DNA of 7,725 nt from Acidobacteriaceae bacterium (GCA_003152795.1 PMBA01000320.1:1-7725), one strand, 5' to 3'; counted from the first letter of the stretch, positions 1-6,867 are shown. The notes: generated by a model from the letters alone, not told the origin. Numbers and translations: made by a program.

Positions 1-239
1 CAGCACTAAGACTTCGGGCCCGGAATCGTCTTCTGAGTACCGCAGTATAGACCAAGCGCCGGCTTGCGTTTTGTATGTTGCAGTTGCAACACTCGAAGGC
101 TTTCATCGACGGCGTGTTGATTGTCTTCGTAATTGGCGATGGCTACAGTAATTCTGCACGTTTGCGCTGCGCGCTCCATCTCTCCTATCGATGGATCAGT
201 TGGGGTCGTCGCGACGCACTCGCTCAGGTTCCCAGGACC

Positions 240-2318
240 TCACTCCTGTACATACGCCACATTGTCGAACCGGAGGCCTTCTCCATCTTTCAGCTCGAAG
301 ATGACGCTCGAACTGACGTCGCGCCACCCCGTTCGCAGGCGCTGCAATTGCCCTGCCTTAATCGTAACTGAGACCTCGCGTAACTCCGCAGAATGGATCG
401 TAACCTTTGCATCCGATGGCCCCCCATTGTAGATATCCAGGCCCACAAACACGCGCGGCCAACAGAAGCGGAATTGCGCGCTGGATGCTTGGGAGTCTAC
501 GAGTGCGAGATTGAAAGTTCCGAAGGCGCCTTCTGGCACGTTGATCCGCCACGCGCCGGCGCCCCAATCGATCACACCCGTAGGATACTGGCCCGGCAAC
601 ACTGTCCCCCCAGGGAGATGGGGGTCGTCGAAGGAAATATAGTGTGGAGGAGCGTTTCCGCCCTTGCCTTGAACGTCAATGTCACGCCCTTTGTCGTGCC
701 GAATCAGCAACACGCGGGTCGAATCGTCGAAGATGAACCCGGCCTGATCGAGATCTGTGCGCCGGCTCAGCGACTTCCCATTTGCCGTGATGATTTCCGG
801 CACGAAATCGAGACGAAGGACATCCGAGGACTGGGGATCAAAGGTGGAATAGGTGACGGAGCCCTTGCCGTAACTGATCTTGGTAATCACTGAACTCGAG
901 CCAAGCAAATGGGATTCATCCGCCGGCGCCCATTCCGGCACGGCCCAGAAAGCATCCATCATCCTTCGCGGACCGTCCGCATATTCGTCGGTAAACCACC
1001 ACTGCGTCGAGAACGGGGAATGAGCATTGCGCGAAAGTCCCTGGAAATAGGTGACCCAGTTGTAGGAACGAAACGCGGCATCTCGATAGGCAACATCACC
1101 GGTCTTTGAGAAGTAGAGCGCCTCCGCTGCCGCGAGCCGGGACGTATGGCTGTCGCAGCATTGATTCGGCTCATTGCAGCAGAAGTTGATGCCATTGCCC
1201 TGCTCGGTTGTGACCGTAGCCCCGTGCACGATGTACTTGGGCCACTTGGGGGTGCTCTTGACCCACTCGATTAGCCGCCTGGCATGCTCGCGCCACTGCG
1301 GATCCTTCTCCGGATGGAGGAGGATGTAGCGGACAAACTCCAGGGGAATCACCTGGTTCATGTTGTCCATGCTGGGAGTGACATCCTCGAAATAGCCAAC
1401 CCATACGTTATTGGCTAAGGGATATTTCTGAAACCAGTCCCAGGCAGCGGCCCGCACTCGCGTGTATCCTGCGACATCTCCCTGCCCCAGGCGAATGAGT
1501 TCATCGAACAGCATGATTGGCTCAATAACATTGGCCGAATATGGACCCATGGCGGCGCCTACGGTTTTTCCATCGCGTGCCGACACTCGCACTGGCCAGG
1601 GCGAATGATCCTGATCGCCAGCTTTGTAATTCTCGACGAGAGCGTCGGCACAGTGCAGGGCTGCCCGCAAGTACTTCGTGTTGCCGGTCATCTCGTAGAA
1701 CCGCAGATAGCCGTATCCATCCTCCCCTACAACATGCGGCTCGATGTAGTCTTCCCCGAGCTGGCTCCATCCGGTGTAACGTTTCGCGCCCGGATTCGCG
1801 GATGCGTACGGCACCTGCGACCAGGCATAGTCTTCCGGCGTGGTTCCGTTTTCCAGTTCGTAGTCTACGAAGCTCTGCAGGAAGGTAATGGTCTGCGGGT
1901 CTCCGGTGTAGGGATAAAGGCGTTCCATAAAGCCCTGCATCATGGCTCGCAGATAGCCAGTCGAGTTGGCCCAGTGCGGGTCAGGTACCAGTTCGAAGGT
2001 GGTGCGGTCAAAATCGAAACAGCAATAAAAATAATGTAGCCGCTGCCGATTGTGCTGGTCCCACAGGATTGTCCACTGCGTGAGGAAGTGCGATGAATAC
2101 GAATAGCCGATGTCGTGGGGCATCGGCCACGGCAGCAGTTTGCCCTGCGCATCCAACTGCACGGGATGACCCGCGATGGTGGGCGCATCCACAACCGAAC
2201 TCACCTGGAACGGCTTCTGCTGTTGACCGGCTAGCTGCGTACCCCAAAGAAGAACTATCACGAGGACATGCAAGATCTTGGCGATCCAACCTTTTTCATC
2301 TGTCAACTGAATCTCCAT
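240..2318 (-). CDS. Exported protein of unknown function, possible alpha/alpha-barrel carbohydrate-active enzyme
   Basis: I do not recognise a named family. From the ATG at 2318 the protein has 692 residues. Residues 1-31 look like a Sec signal peptide (K9 and K14, hydrophobic 15-25, possible cleavage near L29-A30-G31). Residues about 90-450 are rich in aromatic residues and amphipathic helices, as in six-hairpin (alpha/alpha) glycosidase-like folds; about 475-692 looks like beta-sandwich. Notable are vicinal cysteine pairs at 99-100, 380-381 and 387-388; the last two flank E383 and P384-N385 and are followed by D389 and H391. GH127 enzymes also have an alpha/alpha barrel and a Cys-Cys/Glu metal site, but the spacing differs, so kinship is only a guess. 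A GTG at 2381 would add 21 residues that spoil the signal peptide, and a TATAAT box lies inside that extension, so 2318 is preferred. The stop is TGA. The ribosome site is weak. Gene certain, function unsure. Confidence 0.88.
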   Translation of the reverse strand: MEIQLTDEKGWIAKILHVLVIVLLWGTQLAGQQQKPFQVSSVVDAPTIAGHPVQLDAQGKLLPWPMPHDIGYSYSSHFLTQWTILWDQHNRQRLHYFYCCFDFDRTTFELVPDPHWANSTGYLRAMMQGFMERLYPYTGDPQTITFLQSFVDYELENGTTPEDYAWSQVPYASANPGAKRYTGWSQLGEDYIEPHVVGEDGYGYLRFYEMTGNTKYLRAALHCADALVENYKAGDQDHSPWPVRVSARDGKTVGAAMGPYSANVIEPIMLFDELIRLGQGDVAGYTRVRAAAWDWFQKYPLANNVWVGYFEDVTPSMDNMNQVIPLEFVRYILLHPEKDPQWREHARRLIEWVKSTPKWPKYIVHGATVTTEQGNGINFCCNEPNQCCDSHTSRLAAAEALYFSKTGDVAYRDAAFRSYNWVTYFQGLSRNAHSPFSTQWWFTDEYADGPRRMMDAFWAVPEWAPADESHLLGSSSVITKISYGKGSVTYSTFDPQSSDVLRLDFVPEIITANGKSLSRRTDLDQAGFIFDDSTRVLLIRHDKGRDIDVQGKGGNAPPHYISFDDPHLPGGTVLPGQYPTGVIDWGAGAWRINVPEGAFGTFNLALVDSQASSAQFRFCWPRVFVGLDIYNGGPSDAKVTIHSAELREVSVTIKAGQLQRLRTGWRDVSSSVIFELKDGEGLRFDNVAYVQE

Positions 2319-2363
2319 AACGTCCCGGTGTCGCGCCAGAGGGAGTGGGCATGTTTGCGCGCA

Positions 2364-2369
2364 ATTATA
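2364..2369 (-). promoter_or_regulatory. Perfect -10 box (TATAAT) for the exported protein gene
   Basis: The minus strand reads TATAAT here, 45 bases before the ATG at 2318, which puts transcription start near 2357 and leaves a leader of about 40 bases. No good -35 hexamer lies 16-18 bases upstream, so this could be an activator-dependent or weak promoter. It falls inside the extension that a GTG start at 2381 would make coding, which argues for the shorter protein. Confidence 0.5.
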
Positions 2370-2433
2370 GTCGCGCAGCACCTCGGAGAATCATCCACGA
2401 CCCAGGGTAGATTGTCGGCTACTCGGAAGTTGG

Positions 2434-2451
2434 CCAGAAACGGGCTTCTGG
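2434..2451. promoter_or_regulatory. Inverted repeat CCAGAA-N6-TTCTGG, possible operator
   Basis: Perfect 6-base arms (2434-2439 and 2446-2451) surround the 6-base spacer ACGGGC. The site lies about 70-90 bases upstream of the TATAAT box, where an activator or repressor could bind, and its right arm runs into the upstream copy of the 15-base direct repeat. No known operator consensus is matched. Confidence 0.25.
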
Positions 2452-2464
2452 GAGTGGGCACGTT

Positions 2465-2477
2465 GGGGCTTCGCCCC
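2465..2477 (-). terminator. Short GC hairpin after the hydrolase gene
   Basis: GGGGC and GCCCC pair around a three-base loop (GAA on the minus strand), 35 bases downstream of the hydrolase stop codon. There is no following T run, so this is not a standard intrinsic terminator. It may stabilise the 3' end of the transcript or assist Rho-dependent ending. Confidence 0.25.
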
Positions 2478-2511
2478 GCAGGACTGACGAGGGCGTCCGT
2501 CCCCACGCAGT

Positions 2512-3312
2512 CTATTTCGAAGTCACTTCGTCCAGAAACTGCCGCAGCACTGTTCCCACCGCATCCGGTTGTTCCCACGGCGCGTAGTGGCCCGCTTTCG
2601 GGAACACCATCAACTGGCTGCCCGCAATGTTCTGCCGCATCAGTTCGCCATCGGCGACAGTCGAGAACGCATCTTCCTCCCCGATCACGATCAGCGTCGG
2701 CACGTTAATGGTCTTCAAATCCGCCATCGAGTCGGGCCGCTCGGCCATGCCGCGCTGCACCAGGCTGATATCTTCGGCGGACATCTTGCGCATCATGGCG
2801 CGCGCTCCATCGACTAAATCCGGACGCGTGGCCACCGTCGTGCGCCCCATCAGCTTCGGAATCATGCTTTCGATAAATGGCTCGGTTCCCTGCTCCAGGA
2901 CGGTCGCCGCGGCCTTCAACCGGTTGGCGCGGGCTTCCGCCGCATCCGCCTGAGGCCGGGTGTTGCACAGCACGAGCGAGGTCATCCGGACGCGAAAGCG
3001 GCGCCAGAATTCGAACAGAATGTATCCGCCGATCGAACATCCCACAAACGCAGTCTTGCCAATGCCAACCGCATCGAGCACACGGGCGACGTCGCTGGCG
3101 TGCTTCTGCATGAGGGCCGGCCCTTCGCCAACCTCCGAATCGCCGTGCCCGCGCAGATCGGGAAGAATCAGCCGGTAACGCGACTCCAGCGCCGCAGTCA
3201 CTGGATTCCAGAATTCATGATCACAAGGAAATGGATGGAGAAGAACGACCGGCGGGCCGTCCCCTCGAACTTCATAGAAGATCTCGGCGTCGCCACTGCG
3301 CAAGTGTTCCAT
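2512..3312 (-). CDS. Alpha/beta-fold hydrolase
   Basis: This 266-residue protein has the normal length of single-domain alpha/beta-hydrolases. An oxyanion-type motif with H26-P27 follows strand 3. The nucleophile elbow is G91-C-S-I-G95, with S93 as nucleophile. The likely acid is D214 in G-E-E-D and the histidine is H242 in A-G-H-Y, giving a complete Ser-Asp-His triad; D52-L-R-G-H-G-D is the conserved strand-4 loop. Residues about 120-195 form the helical lid. There is no signal peptide, so it is cytoplasmic. The style resembles 3-oxoadipate enol-lactonase (PcaD) and related esterases, but no partner genes of that pathway are present and the substrate cannot be named. The N-terminus aligns with the usual family start, supporting the ATG at 3312. 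The base run just upstream lacks a Shine-Dalgarno motif; a TATAAT box lies 8 bases from the ATG, suggesting a leaderless message. Confidence 0.93.
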   Translation of the reverse strand: MEHLRSGDAEIFYEVRGDGPPVVLLHPFPCDHEFWNPVTAALESRYRLILPDLRGHGDSEVGEGPALMQKHASDVARVLDAVGIGKTAFVGCSIGGYILFEFWRRFRVRMTSLVLCNTRPQADAAEARANRLKAAATVLEQGTEPFIESMIPKLMGRTTVATRPDLVDGARAMMRKMSAEDISLVQRGMAERPDSMADLKTINVPTLIVIGEEDAFSTVADGELMRQNIAGSQLMVFPKAGHYAPWEQPDAVGTVLRQFLDEVTSK

Positions 3313-3320
3313 GGGAGGAG

Positions 3321-3326
3321 ATTATA
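3321..3326 (-). promoter_or_regulatory. Perfect -10 box (TATAAT) directly before the hydrolase ATG
   Basis: On the minus strand TATAAT is followed by CTCCTCCC and then the ATG at 3312. With the usual 6-8 bases from -10 box to transcription start, the RNA would begin at or within a base or two of the A of the ATG. No clear -35 hexamer is seen at 16-18 bases. Confidence 0.5.
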
Positions 3327-3419
3327 TTGTCGAAACAAGAAGCGAGCCGATGCAGCGCCGGCCGTCCTCGCCCCGCCGCTGGACTGCTGGACCGGCGACG
3401 CACCCGTCTCTCCGCGATA

Positions 3420-3737
3420 TCAGCTTGTCACCGGCTGTTGCGACGCTGCCACGGGCAGGAAAAGCGGCTCTTCCGGAATGATGATCCATCCCAGTATGTA
3501 GGCCACGATGCCCGGGAAGATTCCGCACGCAAACGTGATGAAGAACCAGAGAATACGCACCAGCGATACATCCAGATCGAGATAGTGGGCCAGCCCGGCA
3601 CATACGCCCCCGATTTTTCTGTCCACCCGTGAGCGCATCAGTCTCTTCGGCGCGGGCGGTATCCCCACCACGTTGCCACAGTGGGAGCAAAAGCGCCCGT
3701 CCTCAGCGATGGCCTTGCCGCAAGCGTTGCAGTACAT
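3420..3737 (-). CDS. Zinc-ribbon plus PspC-domain membrane protein
   Basis: This small protein of 105 residues has two parts. Residues 1-21 form a zinc ribbon with C3-x2-C6 and C17-x2-C20. Residues about 31-90 are a PspC domain: a basic stretch (K31-R32, R35, R37, R40-K41), the G43-G44-V-C-A-G-L-A motif, then a hydrophobic segment (61-87) broken by G72 and P75, ending in I-P-E-E-P. PspC proteins sit in the inner membrane; the best known takes part in the phage-shock response. None of pspA, pspB or pspF is here, so a stress role is only inferred. Fusion of a zinc ribbon to PspC is a common domain pairing in soil bacteria. The start at 3737 is fixed by an AGGAG site seven bases upstream; an ATG at 3742 is out of frame. 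It is transcribed toward the hydrolase 107 bases away, which probably has its own promoter. Confidence 0.92.
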   Translation of the reverse strand: MYCNACGKAIAEDGRFCSHCGNVVGIPPAPKRLMRSRVDRKIGGVCAGLAHYLDLDVSLVRILWFFITFACGIFPGIVAYILGWIIIPEEPLFLPVAASQQPVTS

Positions 3738-3744
3738 GGCATGT

Positions 3745-3749
3745 CTCCT
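3745..3749 (-). promoter_or_regulatory. Ribosome binding site AGGAG of the PspC gene
   Basis: AGGAG on the minus strand with a 7-base spacer to the ATG at 3737. It decides between that start and the out-of-frame ATG at 3742, which would be only two bases from the motif. Confidence 0.7.
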
Positions 3750-3816
3750 GCTCTAGGATACGACGAGTACAAGCAAAATGTTCCGTATTGGACCGGCAGT
3801 GCGCTTGAATCTTTGA

Positions 3817-3856
3817 ACTCAATGTCTTAACGACTCAATACCTCAATGATTCAATG
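3817..3856. repeat. Five-unit 8-base tandem array, consensus ACTCAATG
   Basis: Reading in steps of eight gives ACTCAATG, TCTTAACG, ACTCAATA, CCTCAATG and ATTCAATG. Four of the five agree in at least six of eight bases. The array ends six bases before the stop codon of the TPR gene and lies in the short gap before the PspC gene. It may be a decayed short tandem repeat of the kind that scatters through intergenic DNA of some bacteria. No hairpin or T run makes it a terminator. Confidence 0.6.
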
Positions 3857-3862
3857 ACTATG

Positions 3863-5062
3863 CTACTCCCGGTATGCATCCTTCATCCTCTTCCGGGCCT
3901 TATCCGCTTCGGCATTGCCCGAATTTGTGGCCACCACCGCCTCGTATTTCTTCACCGCCAGGTCCCGCTTCTGGAGCTGGTCATACATCTCGCCCGCTCC
4001 CAGATTCGCTTTCTGCAGCAATTCCGGATCGGCGCCCGCAACCTCATTCACCTGTTCGTAGGCCGCCGCTGCCGCCGAATATTTCTTCTGGCTGCGCAGC
4101 AGGTCGCCCAGTCCGAGCGCCGCGATTTCGTAATGCAGGCTGCCGTACTTCCCCTCACGCCCGTTCTGCCACACCCGGCGATATTGTTCTTCGGCTTCGC
4201 CATTCTTGCCCGACGCCCGCAGCAGGTTCGCCTCTTCCAGCGGCAGCAGATAGTTGCGCGGAAACCGCGGGCCGATGGCGCGGGCAATCTGCAAAGCCTC
4301 GCCATAGCGGTGTTCGCGCCGCAGGAACACCATCAGCACCACCCCGGCGTCCACGCTGGTTTCACCATTGCCATGGTAGGCATCGCTCAGATACTGCAGT
4401 CCCTTGTCTTTGTCGCCGCTCAACCCCGCCAGCGCGACCGCCATCTTTACCGCGAATGACAGGCTTCCCATCACGTAGTTATGCGCTCCCACCACCAGTT
4501 TGGCGTCGGTGTACTGCGGAGCCAACTCCAGAACCCGTTCGTGATCGCGGCGCGCTCCCACCGCATTGCGCAGCGAAGAAAACCAGGCGCGCTCGATCAG
4601 CGCCGTATAAAGCGCGAACTGTCCCCGGGTAACGCCACGCGCATAGAGCATGTCCACGTTGTTCGGATTGCCAGCCAGTTCCGCGTCTTCCAGCTTCTCC
4701 GCTTGCTCCACCAGTTGCTTGATGCGTTGCATTTGCGCCGCTTCGGCGGGACGGTGCGCTTGTCCGATAAAACTGTCGTTCGCGTATTCCCCCGTATTCA
4801 TCGCGCCCATGCGATACAACTCCCGCACCTGAATCGCGGAGAGCACGTGATTCACCGCGAACGGATCGTTCGGATGACGCGCCAGTATCTTCTCGAAGTC
4901 CTGAATCGCCGCATCGTAATCGAGGTTGTAGTAGTGCTCGAATGCAGTCTGGTTCAACGAATCCGCTGGACGCAGATCGGAAGGATGGACTATGCCCGCA
5001 CCCGCCGGATCCGCCGCCAGGCAAAAGTTGGCAAGCACCAGCGCGGCAACAACCCGCAGCAT
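3863..5062 (-). CDS. Exported tetratricopeptide-repeat (TPR) protein
   Basis: From the ATG at 5062 the protein has 399 residues. Residues 1-16 are a compact Sec signal peptide (R3, hydrophobic core 4-13, C14-L-A16 before the cut). C14 has no proper lipobox, so it is probably soluble in the periplasm. TPR-like helix pairs are visible near 35-66 (Y-N-L-D-Y-D-A-A-I), 250-285, 275-300 (E-A-N-L-L-R-A-S-G), 312-340 (L-G-L-G-D-L-L) and 352-380; the middle (about 115-235) is helical but more diverged. TPRs mediate protein-protein contacts; the partner is unknown. A GTG at 5113 would give 416 residues with a longer amino end; it directly follows an in-frame TGA and borders the heptamer array, so the ATG is preferred, though neither has a clear ribosome site. 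The gene is flanked by short tandem arrays on both sides. Confidence 0.88.
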   Translation of the reverse strand: MLRVVAALVLANFCLAADPAGAGIVHPSDLRPADSLNQTAFEHYYNLDYDAAIQDFEKILARHPNDPFAVNHVLSAIQVRELYRMGAMNTGEYANDSFIGQAHRPAEAAQMQRIKQLVEQAEKLEDAELAGNPNNVDMLYARGVTRGQFALYTALIERAWFSSLRNAVGARRDHERVLELAPQYTDAKLVVGAHNYVMGSLSFAVKMAVALAGLSGDKDKGLQYLSDAYHGNGETSVDAGVVLMVFLRREHRYGEALQIARAIGPRFPRNYLLPLEEANLLRASGKNGEAEEQYRRVWQNGREGKYGSLHYEIAALGLGDLLRSQKKYSAAAAAYEQVNEVAGADPELLQKANLGAGEMYDQLQKRDLAVKKYEAVVATNSGNAEADKARKRMKDAYRE

Positions 5063-5410
5063 GATGGCATTCAAAACGGGGCGATGCCGGGAGAGGAAGA
5101 AGACCACGCTCACTCAGTTTAGCAGTTCTCAGTTCTCAGTTCTCAGCTCCCTGTTCTCGTGGAAATCCGATTCGTTTTGACTGAGAACTGAGAACCGGGA
5201 ACTGAGAACTCCTCTCGTAGCTGACCGCCCCCCGAACCAAACCAGGTACGTCCCTAGCCGGGCCAGGTTGTGCAAAATTAGGAAATTCAGGGTTGGATCG
5301 CGTAATTCTTGCCCTGCTGAGTCGTCGCCCTCCCCCCTTGCTAGCTCGTAACTTGCCGTCTTTGCAATAGCTTGCTTTGGTGATTCGCTTGCGATCCGGT
5401 TAAAGGGTCG
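5063..5410. other. Divergent gene-free region of 348 bases
   Basis: This region separates the leftward TPR gene from the rightward zinc-ribbon gene. About 90 bases of it are the heptamer array and its inverted partner. The remainder (5213-5410) shows no convincing gene, RNA or strong promoter. The motif CTTGC recurs about four times between 5338 and 5394, without regular spacing. A leftward frame that crosses this region and the zinc-ribbon gene is antisense shadow. Confidence 0.6.
5123..5212. repeat. Heptamer tandem array with an inverted partner (large hairpin)
   Basis: The left arm (5123-5157) is five 7-base units: CAGTTCT three times, then CAGCTCC and CTGTTCT. The right arm (5184-5211) is four units of the reverse complement: AGAACTG, AGAACCG, GGAACTG, AGAACTC, preceded by a part unit. 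About 27 bases lie between. The arms can pair over about 28 bases with a few mismatches, giving a long stem-loop in DNA or RNA on either strand. The layout recalls short tandemly repeated heptamers of some cyanobacteria, or a small palindromic element. It begins about 60 bases upstream of the TPR start codon, so it would lie in that gene's leader or promoter. Confidence 0.8.
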
Positions 5411-5836
5411 ATGGAAGAGTTCCTTATGGCAGAAGCAGTCGATCAGACTCGGCACGAATTTTGGCGGCCGCCCATGCCGCCCACCGCTGTCGCCAGCCCC
5501 GATCGGAGCACAACCTGCCGTTGCGGTACCGAGTACATCGTCAGCTCGCTTTACTGCCACGCTTGTGGCGCCAGCCGTCCCGATCTGAATGCTGCCCGCG
5601 CCCTCGAAATCCCTGGTCTGGCTGAATTGGCATCCCTGGGAGAGCGTCTCGGGCTCACCATGCCTGCCATGATCGCTTTTCTGCTCGGCGTCCTCTGTGT
5701 AGTGGGTGCCCTGGCGGTCAGCGTGTTCTTTAGCGCTCGCACCCTCCTCGACTGGCAGGCCATTCAACTGTGGCGCATCGAGTGGCTGATTGCGGCGGTC
5801 GCCGCCTTTATCGCGGGCTCTGTGCTCAAGAAGTAA
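5411..5836 (+). CDS. Small zinc-ribbon protein with two membrane segments, function unknown
   Basis: The 141-residue protein starts with a polar, proline-rich stretch (about 1-34) and then a four-cysteine knuckle: C36-R-C38 and C49-H-A-C52. The first pair is C-x-C rather than the usual C-x2-C, which is odd but still can bind zinc. Two hydrophobic segments follow, about 86-108 and 123-138, ending in a K-K tail, so it is an inner-membrane protein with the ribbon most likely in the cytoplasm. No family name can be given. The ATG at 5411 has AAGGG a few bases upstream; the ATG at 5426, preceded by GGAAGAG, would give 136 residues and is about as likely. It is convergent with thiD, 158 bases away, and no hairpin terminator is evident between them. 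Confidence 0.87.
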   Translation: MEEFLMAEAVDQTRHEFWRPPMPPTAVASPDRSTTCRCGTEYIVSSLYCHACGASRPDLNAARALEIPGLAELASLGERLGLTMPAMIAFLLGVLCVVGALAVSVFFSARTLLDWQAIQLWRIEWLIAAVAAFIAGSVLKK

Positions 5837-5994
5837 TTCACCGCCTGGCGCCCCCCCTGGGCATTTTCCCGCTGCCAGCACCGTGTTTGTGATCCAGTTT
5901 GACCGCCATACCAATCCCAGCCGCTCGCGATTCCAGTCCCAAGGTCCGCCACCGTGTTATCGGAGATGGTAGTACAAAGGTCGGTGCCAGGGGG

Positions 5995-6867
5995 TTAGGT
6001 TCGCGAATGGAGGTGTTCCCCTTCAGCGACAATCGGATTGGGCCGCCGGGGCTGGCTCCTGCGATAGAGGTGATGCAACGGCCCCACTCCGTGCCCCAGC
6101 GGATGCGCATTCGCGATCGCGGCCGAAATATACACCTTCGAAAGTAGAACCGCCTCGGGCAGCCCGCGCCCGTGCGCCAGATGGCAGGCCAGTGCGGTCG
6201 AGAACGCACATCCGGTGCCGTGGGTGGAATTCGACCGCTGACGTTCCGCCTTAAAAACTTCCTGCTGTATGCCTCGGGCACTGGTAAAGCTCAGAAGGTC
6301 GATCGCCTTCTCCAGGTGGCCTCCGGTGACCACCACATTCGCCGCTCCCAGAGAGTGCAGACGACCCGCCGCCTCCCGCATCTGATCGAGATTCGTGACT
6401 GGTATCCCGGTCAAAACGCTGGCCTCGTCCAGGTTCGGCGTGACCACTTCCGCCAGCGGGAGCAGCCTCTCGATCAACAGCCGGGTTCCCGCCGCATCCA
6501 GCAAATCCGCCCCGGAACTCGACTTCAGAATCGGATCCAGCACCACGTGCGGCAGCCGGGCATTTCGCGCAAATTCGCCCAGAAAATCCGCGACCGCCGC
6601 CGCCACCTGCGCATTGCCCAGCATGCCGATGTGAACGGCTTCCACTACCAGGTCTGAAACCAGCTCTTGCAGGGTCTCCGCAACAATCTGGGGATCCACG
6701 CCCACGACCCGCCGCACTCCCCGGGTCGATTGCACCGTTAAGGCCGTAATGCAGGCAACGCCGTAGCACTCATGGGCCGCAATCGTCTTGATATCAGCCG
6801 TGATCCCGGCGCCCGAGGACGGGTCAAAGCCAGCGATCGTCAGCACCACCGGTGGTGTCACAGCCAT
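5995..6867 (-). CDS. thiD: Hydroxymethylpyrimidine/phosphomethylpyrimidine kinase (ThiD)
   Basis: ThiD phosphorylates HMP and then HMP-phosphate with ATP, making the pyrimidine pyrophosphate used by ThiE for thiamin phosphate. It acts in the cytoplasm. The 290-residue protein has the ribokinase-superfamily motifs in order: T10-I-A-G-F-D-P-S-S-G-A-G-I-T-A-D near the N-terminus, H79-I-G-M-L-G, V108-V-L-D-P, T143-P-N-L-D-E-A, V179-V-T-G-G-H, and the anion-hole motif H216-G-T-G-C220 with the expected cysteine. G258-H-G-V-G-P-L-H-H matches the end of Escherichia coli ThiD; a basic tail of about 20 residues follows. There is no fused ThiE. No other thi gene lies in the window, and no TPP riboswitch is seen upstream of the ATG at 6867; the ribosome site is weak. 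The Shine-Dalgarno-poor start is still well placed for the family. Confidence 0.96.
   Translation of the reverse strand: MAVTPPVVLTIAGFDPSSGAGITADIKTIAAHECYGVACITALTVQSTRGVRRVVGVDPQIVAETLQELVSDLVVEAVHIGMLGNAQVAAAVADFLGEFARNARLPHVVLDPILKSSSGADLLDAAGTRLLIERLLPLAEVVTPNLDEASVLTGIPVTNLDQMREAAGRLHSLGAANVVVTGGHLEKAIDLLSFTSARGIQQEVFKAERQRSNSTHGTGCAFSTALACHLAHGRGLPEAVLLSKVYISAAIANAHPLGHGVGPLHHLYRRSQPRRPNPIVAEGEHLHSRT

Larger units (their letters stand above)
2341..2464. repeat. Two direct 15-base copies of GGGAGTGGGCAYGTT
   Basis: Copies lie at 2341-2355 and 2450-2464 and agree in 14 of 15 bases (T or C at the twelfth). They start 109 bases apart and bracket the -10 box at 2364-2369; one lies just downstream of it and one about 80 bases upstream. 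They could be a pair of binding sites for a regulator that loops the DNA, or the footprint of a small duplication. No function can be read from the sequence alone. Confidence 0.4.

Noticed and set aside
6..179. Leftward 57-codon frame starting M-E-R-A-A-Q-T
   Set aside because: It has an AGGAGA motif, but only one or two bases before its ATG, and its residues look like random coding without any recognisable motif; too short and too weak to call a gene.
207..216. Palindrome CGTCGCGACG downstream of the exported-protein gene
   Set aside because: Perfect, but it has no loop room and no T run, so it is not a terminator; GC-rich palindromes of this size are common by chance.
3313..3419. Hairpin with CGCCG and CGGCG arms between the PspC and hydrolase genes
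   Set aside because: Five-base arms round a 14-base loop, without a T run, are too weak to call a terminator in such GC-rich sequence.
4481..5122. Rightward 213-codon frame over the TPR gene
   Set aside because: Its product has no motifs and is rich in arginine and histidine, as expected from antisense of a helical protein; the leftward frame has a signal peptide and TPRs.
5129..5914. Leftward frame of 261 codons
   Set aside because: It runs antisense through the zinc-ribbon gene and into the heptamer array; the composition is low-complexity and the rightward protein has clear cysteine and membrane motifs.
5837..5994. Bidirectional terminator between the zinc-ribbon gene and thiD
   Set aside because: There are GC-rich runs (GGCGCC, a run of C) but no arms that pair over a sensible loop followed by T or preceded by A.
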